Assembly (NCBI RefSeq): GCF_017301735.1
Contig: NZ_CP071090.1
Location: 930,001 to 994,000, forward strand
Reading direction: 5' to 3'
Length of the DNA: 64,000 nt
Source: Pyxidicoccus parkwaysis
GTDB lineage: Bacteria > Myxococcota > Myxococcia > Myxococcales > Myxococcaceae
Shown in pieces: positions 34,560 to 42,337 of this stretch (within the stretch, counting starts at the first letter, position 1; the number at the start of each line of letters is the position of its first letter). The notes under the pieces are model-generated. The model worked only from the letters and a program-made list of their open reading frames with translations. It was not told where the DNA came from and searched no databases. The translations under genes were made by a program, and so were the position numbers.

Positions 34560-35585
34560 TTAGAAGAAGGCGCCGATGATGCTGGACACGGTGGAGACGG
34601 CCGCGCCCACCTGGCTGACGATGGGGATGTTGGTCGCCGCGGCGATGGAGCCGACCGCGGTGATGACCGACGTCACCTTCTTGCCGGTGCTGGCCTTGGA
34701 GTCCGCCAGCGTGGCCACGGCCTGAGCCGTGTCCACCGCCGCCATGGCCACGTTGAGGCCGGGGGCGAAGCGAGCCGCCGCCTTGGCCGCCGGACCCGCC
34801 GCCGCGCGCGCACCCGCCTTGAGGGCGGCCTCGCCGGCCTCGCGGCCCGCGGCGCTCAGCACGGCCTTGCCCGCCGCGCGCGAGGCGCTACCGGCGCCCC
34901 GGGCGATGGAGCCCGCCGTCTCCTGGGCCACCTTGGTGGCGGTCTCAGTGATGGCGCGGCGCGCCGCCTTGGCGGTGGCACCCTCGAAGACCTGCTTCAG
35001 CGCGGTGCCGGACGCGGCCTTGGCCACGGCCTCGCTGGCCTTGGGGGCCACGCGCTTGAACGCGTCCAGCGCGGCCTTCTCCGCGCCCAGCTTCTGCGCG
35101 ACGACCTTGGCGTGGAGGATGCCGCCGGCGACCTTGCTGCCCTGGATGCCGCCGGAGACGACGTTGAGGCCCGCCTTCGCCGCGTCCAGCGAGGAGCGCA
35201 CGGCCTTGGTGATGTCCTCGCGGCTGCCCGAGCGCACCGCGTTGCGGATGTCGCCCACCGCCGTCGTCACGGCCTTGCCGGCGGTGAAGACGCTGACGGC
35301 GCCCAGCGGGCCCTTGGCCTTGGCCATCACCTTCTGGAAGGCGCCGAACTTGCCGGCGTCGAAGGTGGGGTTGGAGATGAAGCCCAGGCCCTTGGAGCCC
35401 AGGATGCCCTCCACCGGCTTCTTGCCCACCTTGCCAATCTGCTCGATGGCGTCCTTGCCGAAGGAGATGGCCTTCGACGTCTGGCTCACCACGGCGGTGC
35501 CGCCCTTGATGAGCTTCTCGTTGTCCTTCACCGTCTGCTTGACGGTCGAAACCACGTTCTGGAAGGTCTTCTTGATGGAGGTCAT
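34560..35585 (-). CDS. Ala/Gly-rich protein with hydrophobic C-terminal hairpin, unknown function
   Basis: A 341-residue low-complexity helical protein beginning MTSIKKTFQNVVSTVKQTVKDN. The middle is Ala/Lys-rich amphipathic helix with repeated AAKAA/AARA blocks. The C-terminus (VTSVITAVGSIAAATNIPIVSQVGAAVSTVSSIIGAFF) forms a hydrophobic hairpin split by an N-I-P-I-V turn. The layout matches the C-terminus of the 890-residue protein at 51.7 kb (VPVAGQVVGGLLFAVGTG), so the two may be related membrane-active proteins. There is no signal peptide. The function is unknown; a pore-forming or membrane-inserting role is inference only. Confidence 0.65.
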   Translation of the reverse strand: MTSIKKTFQNVVSTVKQTVKDNEKLIKGGTAVVSQTSKAISFGKDAIEQIGKVGKKPVEGILGSKGLGFISNPTFDAGKFGAFQKVMAKAKGPLGAVSVFTAGKAVTTAVGDIRNAVRSGSREDITKAVRSSLDAAKAGLNVVSGGIQGSKVAGGILHAKVVAQKLGAEKAALDAFKRVAPKASEAVAKAASGTALKQVFEGATAKAARRAITETATKVAQETAGSIARGAGSASRAAGKAVLSAAGREAGEAALKAGARAAAGPAAKAAARFAPGLNVAMAAVDTAQAVATLADSKASTGKKVTSVITAVGSIAAATNIPIVSQVGAAVSTVSSIIGAFF

Positions 35586-35697
35586 GGGCGGGCGCCTCGC
35601 TCGAATGGCGGAAAACGTCTTGGAACCATTATCGGACGTGGGCGCACGAAGTTGCGTGGTGGGTATTTGAATACATTTTCCCACTCAATTTCCGGGA

Positions 35698-36405
35698 TCA
35701 GTGGCAGCTCGGGCGGCCGCTCGCGGAGCCCACCGCGCGGTAGATGAGGACGGCCGCCGCGACGAGCGGCACCGCGCGCTGGAGGACGAAGGCCGCGGCG
35801 CGGGGCCGGTGCTTCCACAGCCCGGCCTGGAGCTGAGCGCCCAGCAGCGCGGGCAGCCCGCCCACCGCGAAGGCGCCGAGGAGCAGCGCGCCGCCGCCGA
35901 ATGATCCACTGGCCAGCGCCGCCGCGAAGACTCCGTACAGCAGGCCGCAGGGCAGCAGCGGCGTCACCGCACCCATTGCACCCGCGCGCCCCGTCCACGA
36001 AAACTTTGCGCCCCAGCGCGAGATGAAGCGCACGGCCTGCGAGAGGCCCGGCAGCGGCCGCAGGCGCTTGCCGACCTCCAGCGCGGAGGCCACCAGCGCC
36101 GCCGCCATCAGCCACGGCAGATAGGGGCGCGTGGAGACGGCCAGCACGCGCGTGACGCCTCCACCGAGCGCGCCCAGCGCTCCGCCCACGAGCGCGTACG
36201 CCAGCACGCGCGCGCACTGATAGGCGAGCACGGCGCGGCGTCGCTCGGGGCCCGGCACCGAGGGAAGTCCCGCGCACGCCAGCGGCCCGCACATGAGGAG
36301 GCAGTGCACGCTTCCGGTGAAGCCCACCGTCAGTGCCCCGAGTGCGCCGACCATCACCGCCGGTGAGGAGAACAGCGAGGAAAGGGCAGTCGTTTCGAGC
36401 GGCAT
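35698..36405 (-). CDS. SafE/TauE-like membrane protein of the cbb3 locus
   Basis: A 235-residue polytopic membrane protein with six helices. It opens with VGFTGSVHCLLMCGPLACAG, the C-x-M-C-G block of the SafE/DUF2892-like family often encoded beside cbb3 oxidase and CcoI; the Cys/Met residues suggest metal handling. I start at ATG 36403-36405 with ACGAGGAC just upstream; ATG 36417 and 36429 are alternatives. The C-terminus ends in Gly-Arg-Pro-Ser-Cys-His. It is divergent from CcoI, starts only 48 bases apart, so shared control is likely. Probable role: copper supply for the oxidase. Confidence 0.78.
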   Translation of the reverse strand: MPLETTALSSLFSSPAVMVGALGALTVGFTGSVHCLLMCGPLACAGLPSVPGPERRRAVLAYQCARVLAYALVGGALGALGGGVTRVLAVSTRPYLPWLMAAALVASALEVGKRLRPLPGLSQAVRFISRWGAKFSWTGRAGAMGAVTPLLPCGLLYGVFAAALASGSFGGGALLLGAFAVGGLPALLGAQLQAGLWKHRPRAAAFVLQRAVPLVAAAVLIYRAVGSASGRPSCH

Positions 36406-36453
36406 GTCCTCGTGCATCGCAACAGGCATGCCGTTCGCAAGGTGACACCGTGC

Positions 36454-39033
36454 ATGCCTGCCTCCTCGCAAATCGCGCGCGCATCGGACGCCTGCCTCCA
36501 CTGTGGCAGTCCCGTCCCCGTGGGCGCGGCGTCGCGCGACTTCTGCTGTGCGGGCTGCGAGGCCGTGTACGGCCTGCTGCGTGCGCAGGGGCTGACTCGC
36601 TACTACCAGCTCACGCAGGGCAAGGCGGCGCCCGCGCCGGAGCCGCGCAAGGACCGGGGCTTCGCGTGGCTGGAGCCGCTGGTGTCGCGCGCGGAGGCGG
36701 TGCCCGGCCCGGTGTGCGCGCTGGAGCTGGACGTTCAGGGCATCCACTGCGCCGCATGCGTCTGGCTGATGAACGAGCTGTTCCGTCGTCAGCAGGGCGG
36801 GGCGGGGCTCACGGTGGACCCGGCACTGGGCAAGGTGTCCATGCAGTGGCGGCGCGGTGCCTTCGACGTGAGCGGCTTCCTGCGCACGGTGGAGGACTTC
36901 GGCTACCTCTTCGGTCCCAGCCGCAAGCACCCCGAGGCCGCCAGTCTGGATTTGCCCATCCGCCTGGGCATCTGCGCCGCGCTGGCGATGAACGTGATGC
37001 TGTTCTCGGTGAGCTTCTATGTCGGGCTCACTCCGGAGGACGGCGACGTCTTCCGCCTCTTCACGCGGCTGAGCGTCGTGCTGTCCACCGGCGTCGTCAT
37101 GGTGGGCGGGTGGCCGTTCTTCCGCTCCGCCGCGCAGGGGCTGCGGCGCGGCGTGCTGCACCTGGACCTGCCGATTGCGCTGGGCATCCTGCTCGTGTTC
37201 GGCACATCGCTGGTGCAGGCGCGGGGCGGCCGGGGTGACCTCGCGTACTTCGACACGCTCAACACCTTCGTCACGCTGATGCTGGTGGGGCGCTGGCTCC
37301 AGCAGCGCGTGCTGGAGCGCAACCGCCGCTTCCTCCTGGAGGATGACGGCGCGGAGGGGCTGTTCGTCCGCAGGCAGGAAGGCGAGAGGCTCTCCACCGT
37401 GCGCGCCGCCGAGGTGGGCGAGGGCGACGTGCTCGTGATTGCTCCGGGCGACCTGGTGCCTGTGGACGCGGTGCTGCTGGACGCGGACGCGAGCGTGTCC
37501 ACCGACTGGATTACCGGCGAGCCGGGCGAGCGCGCGGTGACGAGAGGGGATGCCCTGCCCGCCGGTGCCTTCAACGCGGGCCGCGAGGCGGTGCGGGTGC
37601 GCGCGTCGCAGGCCTTCACGGACTCGCCGCTGGTGGCGCTGCTGCGGCGTGCTCCAGCAGGGACGGGGAGCGCGGCGGTGCACACGCGCTTCTGGGACCG
37701 CGTGTCGCGCCGCTGGGTCGTCACGGTGCTGCTGGTGTCGGGCCTGGGCCTCGCGCTGTGGTGGCCGGCCGGCCCGGACAAGGCGCTGGAGGTGGCAGTG
37801 GCGCTGCTGGTGGTGACGTGCCCGTGCGCCATCGGCATCGCGACGCCGCTGGCGTACGAATTGGTGCAGGCACGCCTGCGCCGGGACGGCTTCTTCGTGC
37901 GCAGCCCGGACCTGATGGACCGGCTGCCGCGCGTGCGGAAGGTGCTGTTCGACAAGACGGGGACGCTGACGCTCGGCCGGCTGGAGTTGGTGGACCGCGC
38001 GTCGGTGGACGCGCTGAGTTCGGAAGCGCGAGACGTGGCCTTCGACCTGACCTCGCGCAGCAACCACCCGGCGAGCCGCTGCCTCAGCGCCGCGTTGGCC
38101 CGAGTCGGGGCCCGGTTCAATGCCGAGGCCCGTGTGACGGAGCACTCGGGACAGGGCGTGGAGCTCACGCGTGATGGCGTGTGCTGGCGGCTGGGCCGTG
38201 CGCAATGGGCGATGGAAGGGCAGGGCGCTTCGCGTGTCGAGAACTCGCACCTGAGCGGCGCGGCGGAGCCGGACGGCTCGCGGGACGCACAAAGCCTTGC
38301 TGATGTCGCGGCGCCGACCCCGAGCCTCACATCTCTGGAGCGGGATTGCGCCCTCGGCACCGAGCCGGAGTCGCGCATCGCCGCCGGAGCGACTTCTGCC
38401 TCGGGCCCCGTGCTCACCCGCGACGGCATGCTTGTGGCCACCTTCGCCCTGCGCGAGTCGGTCCGCTCGGACGCACGGCGCGAAGTGCAGGCGCTCCAGG
38501 CCGAGGGCCGCTCGGTGTGGCTCATCTCCGGCGACGCTCCAGCCCGCGTCCGCGACATGGCCGAAGCCCTGGGCATCCCCACCGCGCACGCGCTGGGCGG
38601 CCAGCGTCCCGAGGACAAGGCCTCCACCGTCGCCGCCCTCGATGCGGCGGACACGCTGTACCTGGGCGACGGAGTCAACGACAGCCTCGCCTTCGAGCGC
38701 GCCCTCTGCGCGGGCACCCCCGCCATCGACCGTCCGGTCATGCCGGGCAAGAGCGACTTCTTCCTCCTCGGTGAAGGCCTCGCCTCCATCCGCGAAGCCC
38801 TTCGCCTGTCGCTGCGGCTGCGGCAGGTGGTGCGCCGGTTGCTGATGCTCGCGGTGGCCTACAACGTCGTGGCCGTCACCGTGTGCCTCTCCGGATGGAT
38901 GACGCCGCTGCGTGCCGCGCTGGCGATGCCCGCGACCAGCCTCGCCACCGTCCTCTTCACCGTGTGGAGCCTGTCCGCCGCGCGCGAGCGCCCGGCCTCC
39001 ACTCCCACGCAGCTGCGGGAGGTGCCCGCATGA
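36454..39033 (+). CDS. ccoI: CcoI-type copper-transporting P1B ATPase
   Basis: An 859-residue P-type ATPase needed for cbb3 oxidase assembly. An N-terminal Cys cluster (CLHCGSPVPVG, then FCCAGCEAVYGLL) precedes a degenerate HMA domain with CAAC near residue 99. The catalytic core has TCPCAIGIATP in the membrane (Cu-binding CPC near 456), the phosphorylation motif DKTGTLT (Asp near 500), SNHP (RSNHPASR) and GDGVNDS near 739. An extra low-complexity stretch of about 60 residues (from GQGASRVENS to TSASGP) interrupts the soluble region. AAGGTGA ribosome site, start ATG 36454. ATGA overlap with CcoS. Confidence 0.92.
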   Translation: MPASSQIARASDACLHCGSPVPVGAASRDFCCAGCEAVYGLLRAQGLTRYYQLTQGKAAPAPEPRKDRGFAWLEPLVSRAEAVPGPVCALELDVQGIHCAACVWLMNELFRRQQGGAGLTVDPALGKVSMQWRRGAFDVSGFLRTVEDFGYLFGPSRKHPEAASLDLPIRLGICAALAMNVMLFSVSFYVGLTPEDGDVFRLFTRLSVVLSTGVVMVGGWPFFRSAAQGLRRGVLHLDLPIALGILLVFGTSLVQARGGRGDLAYFDTLNTFVTLMLVGRWLQQRVLERNRRFLLEDDGAEGLFVRRQEGERLSTVRAAEVGEGDVLVIAPGDLVPVDAVLLDADASVSTDWITGEPGERAVTRGDALPAGAFNAGREAVRVRASQAFTDSPLVALLRRAPAGTGSAAVHTRFWDRVSRRWVVTVLLVSGLGLALWWPAGPDKALEVAVALLVVTCPCAIGIATPLAYELVQARLRRDGFFVRSPDLMDRLPRVRKVLFDKTGTLTLGRLELVDRASVDALSSEARDVAFDLTSRSNHPASRCLSAALARVGARFNAEARVTEHSGQGVELTRDGVCWRLGRAQWAMEGQGASRVENSHLSGAAEPDGSRDAQSLADVAAPTPSLTSLERDCALGTEPESRIAAGATSASGPVLTRDGMLVATFALRESVRSDARREVQALQAEGRSVWLISGDAPARVRDMAEALGIPTAHALGGQRPEDKASTVAALDAADTLYLGDGVNDSLAFERALCAGTPAIDRPVMPGKSDFFLLGEGLASIREALRLSLRLRQVVRRLLMLAVAYNVVAVTVCLSGWMTPLRAALAMPATSLATVLFTVWSLSAARERPASTPTQLREVPA

Positions 39034-39218
39034 ACGTCCTCGTCCTCCAGGTCTTCGTCAGCCTGATGCTCGTCGCCAGCTCGGTGCTGCTGTTCGCGTA
39101 CAGCGTGCGCCACCGGGACCACGAGCACGCCGACCGCCTCTCCCTCTTCCCGCTCGAGGACGACAGCGCCCAGTCGCCCGCCGCCCCCGAGCCCAAGCCT
39201 TCCGCTTCCCAGGAGTGA
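39030..39218 (+). CDS. ccoS: CcoS cbb3 oxidase assembly protein
   Basis: A 62-residue single-helix protein, MNVLVLQVFVSLMLVASSVLLFAYSVRH, followed by an acidic polar tail. This is the typical CcoS layout, required for heme/copper insertion into the cbb3 core in other bacteria. It overlaps the end of ccoI by ATGA and is four bases before the fused ccoNO gene. Confidence 0.82.
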   Translation: MNVLVLQVFVSLMLVASSVLLFAYSVRHRDHEHADRLSLFPLEDDSAQSPAAPEPKPSASQE

Positions 39219-39222
39219 TTTC

Positions 39223-41589
39223 GTGCAACAGCAACGAATCATCTACGACGACACCACGGTCCGGCGCTTCATCATGGCGTCGGTGCTGTTCGGCATCGTG
39301 GGCATGGCGGTAGGGGCGCTCGCGGCCAGCCAGCTCGCATGGTGGCAGGCCAACCTCGGCATCCCCTACACGACGTACTCGCGCCTGCGCCCGCTGCACA
39401 CCAACGCGGTCATCTTCGCCTTCGTCGGCAACATGATGTTCGCCGGCATCTACTACTCGACGCAGCGCCTGCTGAAGACGCGCATGGCGTCCGACCTGCT
39501 CTCGAAAATCCACTTCTGGGGCTGGCAGCTCATCATCGTCGCGGCGGCCATCACACTGCCGTTGGGCATCACCACCTCCAAGGAGTACGCGGAGCTGGAG
39601 TGGCCCATCGACCTGGCAATCGCAGTCATCTGGGTGGTCTTCGCCATCAACTTCTTCTGGACGCTGAAGAAGCGGAACGAGAAGAACCTCTACGTCGCCA
39701 TCTGGTTCTACATCGCCACCATCGTCACGGTGGCGGTGCTGCACATCGTCAACAGCCTGGCGCTGCCGTTCTCTCCGCTGAAGAGCTACTCCGTCTATGC
39801 GGGCGTGCAGGACGCGCTGGTGCAGTGGTGGTACGGCCACAACGCCGTCGCCTTCTTCCTCACCACGCCCATCCTGGGCATCATGTATTACTTCCTGCCC
39901 AAGGCGGCGGAGCGGCCCGTCTACTCGTACCGGCTCTCCATCATCCACTTCTGGGCCCTGGTCTTCATCTACATCTGGGCCGGTCCGCACCACCTGCTCT
40001 ACACCGCGCTTCCGGACTGGGCGCAGTCGCTGGGCATGATTTTCAGCGTCATGCTCTGGGCTCCGTCGTGGGGCGGCATGCTCAACGGCCTGCTCACGCT
40101 GAAGGGCGCCTGGCACAAGCTGCGCGAGGACCCCGTCCTCAAGTTCCTCATCGCCGGCGTCACCTTCTACGGCATGGCCACCTTCGAGGGGCCGCTGCTC
40201 TCCATCAAGTCGGTGAGCGCGCTGGGCCACTACACGGACTGGATTATCGGCCACGTGCACAGCGGCGCGCTGGGGTGGAACGGCTTCATGGCCGCCGGCA
40301 TGTTCTACTGGCTGGTGCCCAGGCTGTACGGCACGAAGCTGCACTCGACGAAGGCCGCGGACGCGCACTTCTGGCTCGCGACGGTGGGCATCCTCCTCTA
40401 CGCGGTGTCCATGTGGATCAGCGGCATCACCCAGGGGTTGATGTGGCGCGCCACCAACCCGGACGGGACGCTGCTCTACCCGAACTTCGTGGAGACGCTG
40501 CTGGCCATCCGGCCCATGTACATCGTCCGCTTCGCGGGCGGCTCCATGTACCTCGTGGGCTTCATCATGATGGCGGTGAACCTGTGGAAGACGGCTCGCG
40601 CCGGTCAGCCCGTCAATGGTGAGACCACCGTCGTGGTGGAGACGCCGGCCGCCGCGCCCGAGGTGCAGCCCGTCGCTGTGCCCACGCCCGGCTGGGTGCA
40701 GGTCGTCACCGGCCGCCCGCTCATCTTCGCCGTCGCCATCCTCGCGGTGACGATGTTCCTCGGCTGGGCGAAGCCGGTGCGCGCGGTGGTGCTGATGGGC
40801 GCCATCGTCGCCATGGGCGAGTTCGCGTGGATTGTCACCCGCCGCGAGCGCGAGGCGGGCAAGCCGTCCTGGTTCGGCCTCATCGAGGGCCGGCCGCTCG
40901 CCTTCACCGTGCTCACGCTGTTGGCCATCCTCATCGGCGGCGTGGCGGAGCTGTTGCCCACCATCATGATCAAACAGGCGGTGCCCGCGCACGGCGAGGC
41001 GCAGCAGCCGTACTCGCCGCTGGAGCTGCAGGGGCGTGACTTGTACGTCCGCGAGGGCTGCTACACGTGCCACTCGCAGATGATTCGGCCCTTCGTGGCG
41101 GAGACGCAGCGCTACGGCGACGTGTCCCGCGCGGAGGAGTTCATCTACGACCACCCCTTCCAGTGGGGCAGCAAGCGCACCGGGCCTGACCTGCACCGGC
41201 TGGGCGGCAAGTACCCGAACCTCTGGCACTACACGCACATGCTGGACCCGCGCGCGACGAGCCCCGGCTCCAACATGCCACCGTACCCGTGGCTCGCGGA
41301 GAACCAGCTCCAGGTGAAGGACGCGCCGAAGAAGCTGGCGCTGATGCAGAAGCTGGGCGTGCCGTACACCAACGCGGACGTCGACACCGCGGAGCTGCGG
41401 CAGAAGGCGCAGGCCGAGGCCATCACCGCGGACCTGGCCACGCAGGGTGTCACCGTGAAGTGGGACTCGGAATTGGTGGCGCTCATCGCCTACTTGCAGC
41501 GCCTGGGCCGCGGGCCGCAGGACGTGCCGGTGCAGGCTCCGGGGGCGACCACCGCCTCGGTCGTCGGCGGCCAGGGAGGGACTCGCTGA
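39223..41589 (+). CDS. ccoNO: fused cbb3 oxidase subunits I and II (CcoN-CcoO)
   Basis: A 788-residue fusion of the catalytic subunit and the first cytochrome c subunit of cbb3 oxidase. Residues 1-about 460 form the heme-copper core with its His ligands (RLRPLHTN, WWYGHNAVAF, AGPHHLLYT, GHVHSGALGWNG). A linker with four added helices (residues about 490-585) precedes the CcoO part, which holds one heme c site CYTCH at 613-617 and the CcoO block PFQWGSKRTGPDLHRLGGKYP. Starts at GTG. The normal stop/start between ccoN and ccoO is absent, so the two subunits are fixed at 1:1. Fusion also occurs in some other phyla. Confidence 0.9.
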   Translation: MQQQRIIYDDTTVRRFIMASVLFGIVGMAVGALAASQLAWWQANLGIPYTTYSRLRPLHTNAVIFAFVGNMMFAGIYYSTQRLLKTRMASDLLSKIHFWGWQLIIVAAAITLPLGITTSKEYAELEWPIDLAIAVIWVVFAINFFWTLKKRNEKNLYVAIWFYIATIVTVAVLHIVNSLALPFSPLKSYSVYAGVQDALVQWWYGHNAVAFFLTTPILGIMYYFLPKAAERPVYSYRLSIIHFWALVFIYIWAGPHHLLYTALPDWAQSLGMIFSVMLWAPSWGGMLNGLLTLKGAWHKLREDPVLKFLIAGVTFYGMATFEGPLLSIKSVSALGHYTDWIIGHVHSGALGWNGFMAAGMFYWLVPRLYGTKLHSTKAADAHFWLATVGILLYAVSMWISGITQGLMWRATNPDGTLLYPNFVETLLAIRPMYIVRFAGGSMYLVGFIMMAVNLWKTARAGQPVNGETTVVVETPAAAPEVQPVAVPTPGWVQVVTGRPLIFAVAILAVTMFLGWAKPVRAVVLMGAIVAMGEFAWIVTRREREAGKPSWFGLIEGRPLAFTVLTLLAILIGGVAELLPTIMIKQAVPAHGEAQQPYSPLELQGRDLYVREGCYTCHSQMIRPFVAETQRYGDVSRAEEFIYDHPFQWGSKRTGPDLHRLGGKYPNLWHYTHMLDPRATSPGSNMPPYPWLAENQLQVKDAPKKLALMQKLGVPYTNADVDTAELRQKAQAEAITADLATQGVTVKWDSELVALIAYLQRLGRGPQDVPVQAPGATTASVVGGQGGTR

Positions 41590-41768
41590 TGTACAAGCAA
41601 TTCTACGAGGGAATGGAGCTGACGCACCTGCCGCTCTTCGCGCTCTGGCTGTTCATCGCGGTGTTCCTCGGCGTCTGTGTCTGGGTTTTCGGGGCGCGGC
41701 GCAGCCGGGACTTCGACGCGCTCGCGCAGATGCCGCTCTCAGCGCAGGGGGAACAGGGCCATGAGTGA
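41589..41768 (+). CDS. ccoQ: CcoQ-like small cbb3 subunit
   Basis: A 59-residue protein with one helix (LPLFALWLFIAVFLGVCVWVFG) and a short charged tail RRSRDFDALAQMPLS, typical of CcoQ/FixQ, which stabilises the complex. Its ATG overlaps the last base of the ccoNO stop, and its end overlaps ccoP. Confidence 0.8.
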   Translation: MYKQFYEGMELTHLPLFALWLFIAVFLGVCVWVFGARRSRDFDALAQMPLSAQGEQGHE

Positions 41769-42309
41769 GAAGGCGCGGCTGCACTACATCTACGACGGCA
41801 TCGAGGAGCACGACAACCGGCTGCCCAACTGGTGGCTGTTCATCCTCTGGACGACCATCGTCTTCAGCGCGGGCTACTGGTTCTGGTACCACATCGCGGA
41901 GCTGGCGCCGGGGCAGCTCGGCGAGTACCGCGGCGAGGCCGCGGAGGTGGCGAAGCGCAACGCGGACAACAAGCCCGCCTCCAACGAGATGCTGCTCGCG
42001 CTGGTGAAGGACCCGGGCACGGTGGGCAACGGCAAGGCGGTGTTCCAGGCCAACTGTGCGTCGTGCCACGGCGCGCAGGGCCAGGGGCTCATCGGCCCCA
42101 ACCTGACGGACGGCTTCTGGCTGCACGGCAGCAAGCCCATGGACATCCACAAGGTGGTGGCCGAGGGCGTGGTGGCCAAGGGCATGCCCGCGTGGGAGCG
42201 CACGCTGGGCGCCGAGCGCGTGCGTGCCGCTGTCGCGTACGTGCTGACGCTCAAGGGAACCCACGCACCCGGCGGCAAGGCGCCGCAGGGCGAGCCCGAA
42301 CAGCCGTAG
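41761..42309 (+). CDS. ccoP: CcoP cbb3 cytochrome c subunit with a single heme site
   Basis: A 182-residue subunit III. An N-terminal block LHYIYDGIEEHDNRLPNWWLFILW and one membrane helix match CcoP. Only one heme motif is present, CASCH at 99-103, with the probable Met ligand in AKGMPAW. Standard proteobacterial CcoP has two CxxCH sites and about 300 residues, so the second heme domain is missing. It overlaps CcoQ by eight bases. Confidence 0.88.
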   Translation: MSEKARLHYIYDGIEEHDNRLPNWWLFILWTTIVFSAGYWFWYHIAELAPGQLGEYRGEAAEVAKRNADNKPASNEMLLALVKDPGTVGNGKAVFQANCASCHGAQGQGLIGPNLTDGFWLHGSKPMDIHKVVAEGVVAKGMPAWERTLGAERVRAAVAYVLTLKGTHAPGGKAPQGEPEQP

Positions 42310-42337
42310 CACCCGAGTCACGGAGAGGAAGCGGCGT

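Noticed and set aside
36406..38589. Minus-strand extension of the SafE-like gene into ccoI
   Set aside because: The extension is antisense to CcoI; the real start has a ribosome site at 36405.
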